DNA of 50,424 nt from Paenibacillus alginolyticus DSM 5050 = NBRC 15375 (GCF_000422905.1 NZ_AUGY01000063.1:1-50424); one strand, 5' to 3'; shown: positions 27,130-35,877, numbered from the stretch's first letter. Numbers and translations: made by a program. Notes: generated by a model not told the origin, from the letters alone.

Positions 27130-27147
27130 CTCCGTCTGAAGACGGAG
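27130..27147. other. Short perfect hairpin in an intergenic gap
   Basis: CTCCGTC and GACGGAG pair around a TGAA tetraloop. It lies in the gap of about 290 bases between the diguanylate cyclase and the following methyltransferase, upstream of the latter's probable promoter (TATAAT at 27192). There is no T-run. The rest of the gap shows nothing else I can name. Confidence 0.35.
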
Positions 27148-27250
27148 CTGTATGTCATCCGCCGGATGGTTCAGACGCGCCGATCGATCCTATATAATGA
27201 AATCAATAAGATGCTGAAGAAATCGAGCTAATTTTAAAGGAGATATGTTT

Positions 27251-27913
27251 ATGATGAAAACCATGCGAAAAACCAAGGATGTCGGCATTTATGGCTTAAC
27301 TGCAAAGTGGTATGATAAGAATTCTCGCAAAAGTCGAATGACTCAAATGCAAACCTATGCGAATGAAGTTGCATCTTTTGTCGGCAAACGTGCACATATT
27401 TTGGAAGTTGCTCCAGGCCCGGGTTATTTGTCGATTGAACTCGCCAAGAAAGGGTTTAACGTTACAGGAGTTGAAATAAGCCCAGACTTTGTGAAAATTG
27501 AAAAAGACAATGCGAAAGAAGCAAATGTTTCAGTTGATTTTAAAGAGGGTAACGCATCCCATCTACCCTGTGAAGATAGCTTTTTTGATTCTATTATTTG
27601 CAGTGCTGCATTCAAGAACTTTAAGGACCCCGTAAAGGCGCTAAGTGAAATGTATCGAGTGCTGAAAGAGGGCGGAACCTCCCTAATCATCGACATGAAT
27701 TATGAGGCAACATCTGAAGATATTAACAATGAGATTAGACAGACAGGAATGAAAGGATTTGACAAGCATTTTGTGAAATTTGCATTCAAAACTTTCCTAA
27801 AACAAGGTGCTTACACGAAAGAAGATTTTGAGTCTCTTTTAAAAGAAACCCCTTTTAAGAACTACAAGATCAAAAAAGAGGGCATTAGTTTATTTGTCTA
27901 TCTTTATAAATAG
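27251..27913 (+). CDS. Class I SAM-dependent methyltransferase (UbiE/Methyltransf_11 type)
   Basis: 220-residue cytoplasmic methyltransferase. Motif I is ILEVAPGPGYLS near residue 50, the acidic end of strand 2 is GVEISP, and the post-motif SFFDSIICSAAFKNF and MYRVLKEGG segments are typical of the UbiE/Methyltransf_11 group. The ATG at 27251 has AAAGGAG eight bases before it; an ATG six bases earlier would be too close. It is monocistronic, ending before the bidirectional groEL terminator. The substrate cannot be inferred; nothing next to it is related. Confidence 0.8.
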   Translation: MMKTMRKTKDVGIYGLTAKWYDKNSRKSRMTQMQTYANEVASFVGKRAHILEVAPGPGYLSIELAKKGFNVTGVEISPDFVKIEKDNAKEANVSVDFKEGNASHLPCEDSFFDSIICSAAFKNFKDPVKALSEMYRVLKEGGTSLIIDMNYEATSEDINNEIRQTGMKGFDKHFVKFAFKTFLKQGAYTKEDFESLLKETPFKNYKIKKEGISLFVYLYK

Positions 27914-27941
27914 ATGGTTCCTTTACCAAACCGAAAAAGAA

Positions 27942-27982
27942 AGAGGCCTCCCATAAGTTCGGTGAACTCATGAGAAGCCTCT
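27942..27982. terminator. Bidirectional terminator between the methyltransferase gene and groEL
   Basis: A long stem (AGAGGC with GCCTCT, extended inward by about twelve more pairs) is followed on the minus strand by a T-rich tail. It lies 15 bases after the groEL stop. Confidence 0.85.
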
Positions 27983-27996
27983 ATTTTGGGTACGAC

Positions 27997-29625
27997 TTAC
28001 ATCATGCCGCCCATTCCACCCATGCCGCCCATATCAGGCATGCCTGGTTTGTCTTTTTCTGGTTTGTCAGCGATGACCGCTTCAGTTGTCAAGAACATTG
28101 CTGCTACGGATGCTGCGTTTTGCAGTGCGGAACGAGTTACTTTAGCAGGGTCAACGATACCTGCTTCGAACATGTTCACCCATTGGCCAGTTGCTGCGTT
28201 GTAGCCGATGCCTACTTTTTCGTTCTTGAGGCGCTCAACGATTACGGAGCCTTCTTGACCAGCGTTAGCTGCGATTGTGCGAACTGGCTCTTCTAGGGAG
28301 CGCAGGATGATGTTAACGCCTGTTTGCTCGTCGCCAACAGCTACTACCTTAGCTACTGCGTTGTACACGTTAACCAGGGCTGTACCACCGCCAGAAACGA
28401 TACCTTCTTCAACAGCTGCACGAGTTGCGTTCAGAGCATCTTCGATACGAAGTTTGCGCTCTTTCAGCTCAGTTTCAGTTGCTGCGCCAACTTTGATAAC
28501 AGCTACGCCGCCAGAAAGTTTAGCCAAACGCTCTTGCAATTTTTCTTTATCGAAATCGGAAGTTGTTTCTTCCAATTGTGCGCGAATTTGAGTAACACGT
28601 GCTGCGATGTCTTTTTTGTCGCCAGCGCCATCAACGATGATTGTGTTCTCTTTGGTTACGCGGATTTGACGCGCGCTACCCAATTGCTCAGGACGCGTGG
28701 ATTTCAGATCCAATCCAAGCTCTTCTGTAATCACTTGACCACCAGTTAGAGCAGCGATATCGCCAAGCATAGCTTTACGACGGTCACCGAAACCAGGAGC
28801 TTTAACAGCTACGCAAGTGAATGTTCCACGAAGTCTGTTCACAACAAGCGTTGCTTGTGCTTCGCCTTCAACATCTTCAGCAATGATCAGAAGTTGTTTA
28901 CCGGATTGAACCACTTTTTCAAGAACAGGCAAGATTTCTTGGATGTTCGAGATTTTTTTGTCAGTGATCAGGATGTATGGGTTGTCAAGGACAGCTTCCA
29001 TTTTATCCGTGTCAGTGATCATGTATGGGGAAGTGTAACCACGGTCGAATTGCATACCTTCTACAACTTCAAGTTCAGTCAAGAAACCTTTGGATTCTTC
29101 AACTGTGATAACACCGTCTTTACCTACTTTTTCCATAGCTTCAGCGATCAATTCGCCTACTTCTTCGTCAGCAGCAGAGATTGCTGCTACTTGTGCGATG
29201 GATTGTTTGCCTTCGATTGGCTTAGCGATAGCTTGAAGCTCTTCTACAGCCGCTTTAACAGCTTTCTCGATACCTTTGCGGATAACCATTGGGTTAGCGC
29301 CTGCCGTTACGTTTTTCAGACCTTCGCGGATCATAGCTTGTGCTAGAACCGTTGCAGTTGTTGTACCGTCACCAGCAACATCGTTTGTTTTGGTAGCAAC
29401 TTCTTTAACAAGTTGTGCTCCCATGTTTTCGAAAGCATCTTCAAGCTCGATTTCTTTCGCGATCGTAACACCGTCATTTGTGATCAACGGGCTGCCGAAT
29501 TTTTTCTCAAGAACAACGTTACGGCCTTTAGGACCGAGGGTTACTTTTACAGCATTAGCTAAAGCATCTACCCCACGAAGCATCGCGCGGCGTGCGTCTT
29601 CACTGAACTTAATTTCTTTTGCCAT
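27997..29625 (-). CDS. groEL: Chaperonin GroEL (60 kDa)
   Basis: 542 residues, the full length of the family. It begins MAKEIKFSEDARRAMLRGVD, has the ATP-binding VTLGPKGRNVVLEK and VAGDGTTTATVL, and ends in the GGMGGMM tail. Two stacked rings with the GroES lid fold cytoplasmic proteins. GAGGAGG lies nine bases before the ATG. It is the second gene after groES, with a gap of about 90 bases, and should be controlled from the HrcA/CIRCE site upstream of groES. Confidence 0.98.
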   Translation of the reverse strand: MAKEIKFSEDARRAMLRGVDALANAVKVTLGPKGRNVVLEKKFGSPLITNDGVTIAKEIELEDAFENMGAQLVKEVATKTNDVAGDGTTTATVLAQAMIREGLKNVTAGANPMVIRKGIEKAVKAAVEELQAIAKPIEGKQSIAQVAAISAADEEVGELIAEAMEKVGKDGVITVEESKGFLTELEVVEGMQFDRGYTSPYMITDTDKMEAVLDNPYILITDKKISNIQEILPVLEKVVQSGKQLLIIAEDVEGEAQATLVVNRLRGTFTCVAVKAPGFGDRRKAMLGDIAALTGGQVITEELGLDLKSTRPEQLGSARQIRVTKENTIIVDGAGDKKDIAARVTQIRAQLEETTSDFDKEKLQERLAKLSGGVAVIKVGAATETELKERKLRIEDALNATRAAVEEGIVSGGGTALVNVYNAVAKVVAVGDEQTGVNIILRSLEEPVRTIAANAGQEGSVIVERLKNEKVGIGYNAATGQWVNMFEAGIVDPAKVTRSALQNAASVAAMFLTTEAVIADKPEKDKPGMPDMGGMGGMGGMM

Positions 29626-29718
29626 GATAGGAAACCTCCTCTAATTTAAAACCTGTACATAGTAAGTAGTTTTACGGAAAAACTAAGTAAACGCAGTGCC
29701 GATCTATATCCTGCTAAA

Positions 29719-30000
29719 TTAGGCTAATACAGCGAGAATGTCGCTTTCGCGCAAGATCAACAGTTCGCGGCCTTCGTATTTCACTTCAGTTCCAGCGTAT
29801 TTGGAGAAAATGATGCGGTCGCCTTCGCTTACTTCAAGCGGAACACGAACGCCATCTTTCAACGCGCCTGCGCCTACAGCTACAACTTTACCTTCTTGTG
29901 GTTTTTCTTTAGCTGTATCTGGCAGCACGATGCCACTTGCTGTAGTCTCCTCTTTCGCAACGGCTTCAATGATTACTCGATCACCTAACGGTCTGATCAT
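29719..30000 (-). CDS. groES: Co-chaperonin GroES (10 kDa)
   Basis: 93 residues beginning MIRPLGDRVIIEAVAKEE, with the mobile loop ETTASGIVLPD and the GDRIIFSKYAGTEV core. It caps the GroEL ring. The start is set at the ATG at 30000 because AAAGGAGG lies ten bases upstream; the frame open to 30114 runs back through the CIRCE operator and cannot be coding. It is transcribed with groEL under HrcA control. Confidence 0.97.
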   Translation of the reverse strand: MIRPLGDRVIIEAVAKEETTASGIVLPDTAKEKPQEGKVVAVGAGALKDGVRVPLEVSEGDRIIFSKYAGTEVKYEGRELLILRESDILAVLA

Positions 30001-30047
30001 GGAAAAATAGCCTCCTTTAGAAAATTGGTATTGGGTGTATTCGGTTA

Positions 30048-30074
30048 TTAGCACTCGAATGTGTTTAGTGCTAA
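30048..30074 (-). promoter_or_regulatory. CIRCE operator (HrcA binding site)
   Basis: TTAGCACTC and TAGTGCTAA are separated by nine bases. This is the CIRCE inverted repeat with a single change from the consensus GAGTGCTAA arm. It lies between the groES promoter and the ribosome binding site, so the HrcA repressor would act in the leader. Confidence 0.93.
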
Positions 30075-30085
30075 CAACAATTCTT

Positions 30086-30114
30086 ATGATACTCATTCTG
30101 GGAGTAATTTGCAA
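30086..30114 (-). promoter_or_regulatory. groES-groEL promoter
   Basis: On the minus strand TTGCAA (30114-30109), a 17-base spacer and TATCAT (30091-30086) lie just upstream of the CIRCE site, as in other Bacillales groESL operons. Confidence 0.65.
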
Positions 30115-30197
30115 GTCCTTTTACACATTTTTCATTCTTTCAGGCACCCCCCTCATTCTACCCAAATGAAAAACAAATATTCGCTTAAAAAAAAGAA

Positions 30198-30227
30198 AAA
30201 CAGCCTGCACCTTATTGCAGACTGTTT
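30198..30227 (-). terminator. Terminator after tatC
   Basis: AAACAGTCTGCA and TGCAGGCTGTTT pair around a six-base loop and are followed by T residues on the minus strand, two bases after the tatC stop. Confidence 0.85.
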
Positions 30228-30229
30228 TA

Positions 30230-30988
30230 TTATTTAGGACCGAACTCGCGCTCCCATTCAGCATCCTTCGCCAACTGTTTACGATAAATAAATCCCGACA
30301 TAAATACGCTAAATTCATACAAAATAATAAGCGGCAAAGCCACTAAGATAGCCGATATCGCATCTGGCGGCGTGATAACCGTAGATAAAATAACGAGCAG
30401 CATGTAGGCATATCTTCTGAACTTGTGCAGACGCTTAGGATTCAAAAGACGAATCTTCGTGAGGAACATCACGACAATAGGCATTTCAAACGTAATGGCT
30501 AGCGGAAGAATAATGTTGAACATGAATGTAAAATATTGCGCCGCGCCATACATCTCCGTGATATCGAGACTATGGCTAATGGAGGAAGTAAAGTAAAAAG
30601 CCATCGGAAAAACAACCCAATAACCGAAGGAAAGACCTACCAAAAAGAGCAAAAACGCATAAGGAATATAAATAATCGAAGCCTTCTGCTCAGCCTCACG
30701 CAAGCCTGGCTTAACAAACGCCCATATATGATAAAGAATAACCGGGAGGGTAATCAGAATCCCTACGGCCAATCCAAAATTCATATATAAGCGCAGGGCA
30801 TCCCACGGGGAAAAAACGTTCCAACTGATGCTATTAGCAGGAGGAATGTTTTTGAGGTAACGAATAATCGGCCTCGCGCTGATTAGTCCGCCTACCATCC
30901 CTATGACCAGGACAGCCAGTACCCACATGATTCGTTTGCGCAGCTCACCAAGGTGCTCTACGAGTGACATTTCTTCGTTCGTTGTCAT
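30230..30988 (-). CDS. tatC: Sec-independent (Tat) protein translocase subunit TatC
   Basis: 252-residue membrane protein with six predicted helices and the TatC signatures LVEHLGELRKRI at the N terminus and a FTFMFNIILPLAITFEMPI segment in the second half. TatC recognises twin-arginine signal peptides of folded cargo. It follows tatA, and the pair sits beside groES-groEL as tatAY-tatCY do in Bacillus subtilis. The cargo is not encoded in this window as far as I can see. Confidence 0.95.
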   Translation of the reverse strand: MTTNEEMSLVEHLGELRKRIMWVLAVLVIGMVGGLISARPIIRYLKNIPPANSISWNVFSPWDALRLYMNFGLAVGILITLPVILYHIWAFVKPGLREAEQKASIIYIPYAFLLFLVGLSFGYWVVFPMAFYFTSSISHSLDITEMYGAAQYFTFMFNIILPLAITFEMPIVVMFLTKIRLLNPKRLHKFRRYAYMLLVILSTVITPPDAISAILVALPLIILYEFSVFMSGFIYRKQLAKDAEWEREFGPK

Positions 30989-31058
30989 ATTTCACCAACC
31001 TGATCTAGTGGATCAAACCTATACGGCTGAAGCACTTGTTATGCTGAAAAGAAAGCGG

Positions 31059-31766
31059 CTAGTCCGGTAGACGCCGCGCGTTGCTTGACGGCGCTGCGGG
31101 CACTGCCGATGAGGCAGGTGTTGCGTTCGGTCGAGCTGGTGCCGTCTGCGTGACCGACGGTGCGTTCACAGCGGGCACTGCTGCCGACGGGGCAGGTGCT
31201 GCGTGCGTCTGCGCGGGTGTTGCCGGCGTGACCGACGGTGCTTCCACAGCGGAGACTACTGCCGAAGAGGCAGATGTCGCGTCTGTTGGGATTGTTGCAG
31301 CAGTTGCAGCAAACACAGCAGACGCTTCAGTTGATGCGGCATGGGCCGATGCCTGCTCGGGCTGGACAATCTCATGGACAGCATCATGTTCAGCAGTAGC
31401 GGAAGAGCCTGACTCCGCTACTTCTGGTGTGGCTGGAACTGATTCGACAGCCGATTTGACTAATGAGGGAGCTGCGGTAACAAACTCCACTGCCGCTCTC
31501 TTGGAAATAGCACCTGCTTCGACAGGGTCTGACGAGGCTGCTTCACCTTGAGTCGAAACCTGCGGAGCAGGTTTGACCTCGGCAACCGGCTTCGGTGCCG
31601 CCGTTTCTTCAGACTCATCATTCAGCAGGGCGTGAGCGCCTTTCTTAAAATCCCTGATCGTGCGCCCTAGCACGCGGCCAATTTCGGGCAGCTTCTGCGG
31701 TCCAAATAGGACAAGAGCAACGACTGCTATTAACAAGAGTTCGGTGAAACCGATATTTTGAAACAT
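31059..31766 (-). CDS. tatA: TatA/TatE-family translocase subunit with an unusually long repetitive tail
   Basis: The first 60 residues are a standard TatA: a short N terminus, a membrane helix (about 6-22), the FGPQKLPEIGR hinge and an amphipathic helix. A tail of about 175 residues follows, rich in Ala, Pro, Thr, Ser and Val, including imperfect 26-residue repeats (SAVVSAVEAPSVT, then SAAVPAVNAPSVT), visible in the DNA as a 78-bp period with TGACCGACGGTGC at 31151 and 31229. Usual TatA proteins are 60-100 residues. The ATG at 31766 is chosen for the GGAG nine bases upstream. The tail is expected to be disordered and cytoplasmic; its role is unknown. Confidence 0.88.
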   Translation of the reverse strand: MFQNIGFTELLLIAVVALVLFGPQKLPEIGRVLGRTIRDFKKGAHALLNDESEETAAPKPVAEVKPAPQVSTQGEAASSDPVEAGAISKRAAVEFVTAAPSLVKSAVESVPATPEVAESGSSATAEHDAVHEIVQPEQASAHAASTEASAVFAATAATIPTDATSASSAVVSAVEAPSVTPATPAQTHAAPAPSAAVPAVNAPSVTQTAPARPNATPASSAVPAAPSSNARRLPD

Positions 31767-31859
31767 GGACTTCATCTCCATTATTTGTTGCGACTTCATC
31801 TAAACCGTATAACAAATTATCAAACGCTGAAATCGGCAACGAAATCTCCTAGTGGGTGG

Positions 31860-32100
31860 TAACTGCGGTCAACACCTTCACTATAGTCACACACTTTTGC
31901 ATTAGCTGCAAAAAGTGCAGTTATTTTGCTACTTTTCACCTCTACGGCCCACTTTACCTGCATTTTGTACATCAAAATCAGCTAAAAACAGCCAATATAC
32001 CGCCAAAGCGCCAAAAAAGATGTACATTTTGCAGCAAATTGCTAGATACGAAACAAATTCATCCAATTACCTGCACAAAATGCAGCTAAATGTTTGAATG
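31860..32100. repeat. Intergenic island of TGCA/TGTACA palindromic motifs (no gene)
   Basis: The gap of about 430 bases between tatA and the molybdopterin-binding gene has no credible coding frame. It contains many short palindrome-like pieces: AGCTGCA and TGCAGTT, CTGCATTTTGTACATC, its near mirror GATGTACATTTTGCAG, and CTGCACAAAATGCAG. Similar pieces occur in the gap at 43290-43450 and, more loosely, at 49910-50100, so this looks like a dispersed intergenic repeat family. Confidence 0.5.
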
Positions 32101-32193
32101 TGCTCTAACAAGCAAAATCAACTTTGTAAGCCATGCAACAAATCACACAATAAATTCAAACAAGCTTAACTTGCAGGATTTCATCGACTACCA

Positions 32194-33210
32194 CTAACAC
32201 TGATAAAAGCCACCATAGCCCATCTCCGTAATGTCGCTGCGCACGATAGTCTCGCCCGCGCAAATCCGCGGGAGCAGCACATCAAAGGACGTGTACGGGT
32301 CATGCATCACGCAACCCGGCAAGCCCATGATCGGCACATCGCCCAGATAGGCGATCATCAGCATCGAGCCCGGCAGCATCGGCGTGCCGTAGCTGACCAC
32401 ACGGGCGCCGGCCATCTTGATCGCACCCGGTGTGCGATCGTCCGGGTCCACGGACATGCCGCCCGTGACCAAGACCAGATCCACGCCCAGCGCTAGCAGC
32501 GCGTGGATCTCACCCACTATCGCTTCGCTGTCGTCCGACACGAAGCGTTGGTCTACCACCTCGGAGCCGAGCTGCGCCAGCTTCTCCTTCACGACCGGGC
32601 CGAATTTATCCTTGATTCGGCCCTTGAAGACCTCGCTGCCCGTCGTAATCACGCCGACGCGCAGCTTGCGAAACGGCTTCACCTCAAGCAAGGTGAAGCC
32701 CATCTCACGTCGAGCGGCAGCCAGTCGCTCGACCTCTACAACCTTCGCTTCGTCCACAATCAGCGGGATTACCCGCGTGCCGACTAGCGAAGCGCCTGCC
32801 TGAACGACCGTGTTGCTGCGAATCGTCGACAACACGACCTCATCGATGGCGTTCACGCTGTCGACGAACGCCTTATCGATCTTGACCAAGCCGTGAATCG
32901 CCGATTTCACGTTCACTTTACCCTCGTGCGGCTCCGTCAGCAAGAGCCCATCTCCAGCTATGGCCTTCGCCATGCGCAGCGCAGCTTCATCCTCATGCAG
33001 GTAGCCAGGCTGCAGCTCCATCACATAGATATGCTCTTTGCCGATGCTCAGAAGCGCAGGAATATCGGCCTCAGTCACCTGATGACCTTTGCGAAACAGG
33101 CGCCCTTTGAACTCACCTGGCAAAATCTGAGTCAGATCATGCGGCAGAATCATGCCGATGGCATCCTCGACCTTGACCTCGCGCAGCATCGAGTCATGTT
33201 TAATACTCAC
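32194..33210 (-). CDS. Molybdopterin-binding protein (MoeA/MogA-domain)
   Basis: 338 residues. The C-terminal half is a MoCF/MogA-like fold with VGVITTGSEVFKGRIKDKFG, LVLVTGGMSVDPDDRTPGAI and LPGCVMHDPYTSFDVLLPRI. The N-terminal half (VEDAIGMILPHDLTQILPGE) resembles the MoeA family opening but lacks full MoeA length. It may insert molybdenum or handle molybdopterin. The start is GTG, overlapping the TGA of the preceding mog-like gene (GTGA), so the two are translated together. Exact step not determined. Confidence 0.75.
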   Translation of the reverse strand: MSIKHDSMLREVKVEDAIGMILPHDLTQILPGEFKGRLFRKGHQVTEADIPALLSIGKEHIYVMELQPGYLHEDEAALRMAKAIAGDGLLLTEPHEGKVNVKSAIHGLVKIDKAFVDSVNAIDEVVLSTIRSNTVVQAGASLVGTRVIPLIVDEAKVVEVERLAAARREMGFTLLEVKPFRKLRVGVITTGSEVFKGRIKDKFGPVVKEKLAQLGSEVVDQRFVSDDSEAIVGEIHALLALGVDLVLVTGGMSVDPDDRTPGAIKMAGARVVSYGTPMLPGSMLMIAYLGDVPIMGLPGCVMHDPYTSFDVLLPRICAGETIVRSDITEMGYGGFYQC

Positions 33211-33698
33211 CCATGGTCACCTTCTTTGCCTGTTAGAATCCCCAGCGCATGCGGAAGCTGATCGATGATCGCCATCAGATTCTCCTGCACGCCCTTGGGG
33301 CTGCCCGGCAAATTAATGATCAGCGTGCGTCCGCGAATGCCGGATACCGCTCTGGAAAGCATAGCTTTCCGAGTCTTTTGCATCGAAATCATTCGCATGG
33401 CTTCAGCAAAACCCGGTGCTACCCGATCAATCACATTGAGCGTTGCTTCCGGTGTCACATCTCGGGGGGCTAGTCCCGTTCCGCCAGTCGTTAAAATCAA
33501 ATCTGCCTGATAATAATCCGTCATTTCTATTAATGAAGCCATAATTTCATCCATCTCATCCGGAACGACCCGGTATTCGATGATCTCGCCTTGAATTTCC
33601 TCTTCAATCAGCTCGCGGATTACCTGAGCGCTAGTGTCTTCTCGTTCTCCTCGGTAACCGCGGTCACTGGCTGTCAAAATCGCAACTTTCCAGTGCAT
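33207..33698 (-). CDS. MogA/MoaB-family molybdenum cofactor biosynthesis protein
   Basis: 163 residues with the MoCF-fold motifs LTASDRGYRGEREDTSA at the N terminus, LILTTGGTGLAPRDVTPEA in the centre and LIINLPGSPKGVQENL towards the end. The family adenylylates molybdopterin; MogA and MoaB cannot be told apart reliably from sequence. It is followed by the larger molybdopterin-binding gene through a GTGA overlap, and preceded by moaC with about 110 bases between. Confidence 0.85.
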   Translation of the reverse strand: MHWKVAILTASDRGYRGEREDTSAQVIRELIEEEIQGEIIEYRVVPDEMDEIMASLIEMTDYYQADLILTTGGTGLAPRDVTPEATLNVIDRVAPGFAEAMRMISMQKTRKAMLSRAVSGIRGRTLIINLPGSPKGVQENLMAIIDQLPHALGILTGKEGDHG

Positions 33699-33809
33699 CC
33701 TTCGTCACCTCTCCCTTGTTAACTGAATGAGATAACCCCACTAACCTGAGTGATCGTCGACTTTCTTTTCCATGAAAAAAACTGCTTTATCTGTCAAGTC
33801 GCGTCACTG

Positions 33810-34298
33810 TCAACTATCTTGTCTGTGAAAATCCCCGTTTTTGCCGCCTGTTTTGTGGACAAGCAGCGTAGAGCTGATAATCATATCCTTCTCAACTGCT
33901 TTGCACATGTCGTAGACGGTTAGCGCGGCGGCGGATACGGCAGTTAAAGCCTCCATCTCAACGCCAGTCGGACCCGTCGTCCGGACAGTTGCTTCTATGT
34001 ATAGTTCATTGTTGCCATTATCAGCAAACTGAATATCAATGCCCGTCAGCGCAATCGGATGGCACATTGGAATCCAGTCTGACGTTTTTTTGGCGGCCAT
34101 GATGCCAGCCACTTGCGCAACGGCGAGGACGTCGCCTTTTTTCATTTTACCCTGCTTAATTAAATCGAGCGTCTCGCTCTTCATCATTAAAGTGGAACGT
34201 GCGGTAGCCGTACGCTTCGTCTCGGTTTTGTCCGAAATGTCGACCATTCGTGCTCGTCCCTGCTCATTAAAATGGGTTAATGGAGAAAAATCGGGCAA
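33810..34298 (-). CDS. moaC: Cyclic pyranopterin monophosphate synthase
   Basis: MoaC converts the MoaA product to cyclic pyranopterin monophosphate. The core RMVDISDKTETKRTATARS, PMCHPIALTGIDI (His-containing active site) and GVEMEALTAVSAAALTVYDM are diagnostic. I set the start at TTG at 34298, giving MPDFSPLTHFNEQGRARMVD, because GAGGTG lies six bases upstream and the resulting 162 residues match the family; the frame to 34376 would overlap the upstream gene. MoaA, MoaD and MoaE are not in the window. Confidence 0.92.
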   Translation of the reverse strand: MPDFSPLTHFNEQGRARMVDISDKTETKRTATARSTLMMKSETLDLIKQGKMKKGDVLAVAQVAGIMAAKKTSDWIPMCHPIALTGIDIQFADNGNNELYIEATVRTTGPTGVEMEALTAVSAAALTVYDMCKAVEKDMIISSTLLVHKTGGKNGDFHRQDS

Positions 34299-34314
34299 AG
34301 CACTCACCTCTATT

Positions 34315-34944
34315 TTAGGATTCTGATTTGAAGACCATTTTGCTCTCGGTGACGATCCCGTCAACTCGGAAATCATGCCAGGAAGAAGGAACCGCTGGAA
34401 TCAATTGATTATCAAAAGCGGCTGCAACCGCAAATGGTCTCTTAAGCCCGCGCGCAGCAAATAGCTGCATGAAGCGATCATAAAAACCGCCTCCATACCC
34501 AAGTCTTCCGAAATCCAAATCAAAAGCAAGCCCTGGCACTAAGATCATAGATAGGGTGGACAAATCGTGCTCAATCGGCACCTCGCTGCGAGGTTCTCTG
34601 ATGCCATATGCCCCGCTTTCCACATCTTCATAGCTGCTTATGATATGCAAATTCATCGTCTTCGTATCTGCTACAACCTTCGGCACAAGCACACGAATTC
34701 CCTGCTGCCAACACCATTCCATCAGAGGGGCAACATCCGGCTCAGACCGAAAAGGCATATAACTCATGATCGCAGGCGGAGCGGAGGTTTCATTCTGTCC
34801 ATGTCCAAGAAGCCTATCGCTGCATAGTTTTATCAATCTTTCATTTATGCGCTGCTGCTTCACTTCACGTTCTTCATTCATGATGGAGGAGCGCAGTTCT
34901 TCCATTTCTTTGCGTAATTCGATTTTCCGCTCTCGGATGTTCAT
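34315..34944 (-). CDS. 5-formyltetrahydrofolate cyclo-ligase
   Basis: ATP-dependent conversion of 5-formyltetrahydrofolate to 5,10-methenyltetrahydrofolate. 209 residues with the N-terminal ERKIELRKEMEELRSSI helix and the family signature DFGRLGYGGGFYDRFM. It is followed 16 bases later by moaC and shares its direction, so the two are probably co-transcribed; both deal with pterin-related chemistry but not the same pathway. Confidence 0.93.
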   Translation of the reverse strand: MNIRERKIELRKEMEELRSSIMNEEREVKQQRINERLIKLCSDRLLGHGQNETSAPPAIMSYMPFRSEPDVAPLMEWCWQQGIRVLVPKVVADTKTMNLHIISSYEDVESGAYGIREPRSEVPIEHDLSTLSMILVPGLAFDLDFGRLGYGGGFYDRFMQLFAARGLKRPFAVAAAFDNQLIPAVPSSWHDFRVDGIVTESKMVFKSES

Positions 34945-35009
34945 ACTAGCTTCAGCCCTTCCCTAACGAGGAGTGGTTTCCCCCATTTTAACATAAACAA
35001 GGAAAAAAA

Positions 35010-35877
35010 CTATACTCGCACCGAAGACCCCAGCCGAATGAGCGTTATTACGGGAAAATGGTCCGAGAATATCGTCGGAATCGCCCATGAAGATTGGACA
35101 TTCTTCCTATTTGTAAAGATGTAATCGATCCTTTTTCCATCCACAAATGTCGATTTCACATCAGCTCGTAATGGCACATTCGTGAGCTGTGTTGGTTCTA
35201 TTTTGAACGGAAAAGAGTCTAATTCCATATTAAAATCCCCCGCGACAATAAGCGGGTCATCGTAGTTTGCTACCTTTTCTGAAATACGAGCAAGTTGAAC
35301 GCTTCGATCCTCTTTGGAAAGACCCAAATGTGTGTCGGCTATTCGAACGTGTTCAGAACCAACCTTGATTTTTACCTCTAACATGCTTCTAGTTTCCTTA
35401 TTCCCAGGAAGCAGCGTATAGCTGCTGTCCTCAATTGGATATCGGCTGAGAATCGCATTGCCATATTGCCCGACTTTATATGTGAGACTTTGGTCTCCGA
35501 CCAAAGATCCCTATATTAGGTGCAAAACGCATCTCCATCCCAAGCAGCTCGGCCAGTTCCTTTGCTTGATCCACATACCCGCTGCGCCAGCGGTACCGAT
35601 CCACTTCTTGCAAGGCGATGACGTCGGCTTTGGCATTTTGAATGAGATCAGCAATACGTTGTATATTTACTCTACCATCTAAACCTTCACCGTGGTGGAT
35701 ATTAAACGTCATAATCGTGAATGCTGCTGGGGAAGTGGTTGAACTAGACGCGGGAATTGCAGATATCGCATGGCTCCCAATGTCTGATGAGCTTGATACT
35801 CCTTGACACAGACATATCAACAGAAGCAGGGGCAAGAACGGATACCCTATATGCTTAGCATGCCTCAAAAGTACCAT
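35010..35877 (-). pseudogene. Endonuclease/exonuclease/phosphatase-family secreted protein, frameshifted
   Basis: Two frames together make one protein. The first part (35877 to 35476) has a hydrophobic secretion leader, then TIMTFNIHHGEGLDG and VIALQEVDRYRWRSGY. The second part (to 35010) continues with QYGNAILSRYP, VRIADTHLGLS, LIVAGDFNMEL and FSDHFPVI, completing the active site of the DNase I-like fold. The join falls at about 35505-35512, where removing one base after APNIG restores the reading SLVGDQSLTYK. A perfect 8-bp hairpin (35488-35506) lies right beside the break. It is either a real frameshift mutation or a sequencing or assembly error. Confidence 0.8.

Noticed and set aside
28324..29346. 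Long frames on the plus strand opposite groEL
   Set aside because: They are antisense shadows of a strongly biased coding sequence, with no ribosome sites and no family features.
29719..30114. groES starting at 30114
   Set aside because: The extension passes through the CIRCE operator and lacks a ribosome site; the ATG at 30000 has AAAGGAGG.
35010..35877. Programmed ribosomal frameshift
   Set aside because: No slippery heptamer is visible at the junction; mutation or sequencing error at the hairpin is simpler.
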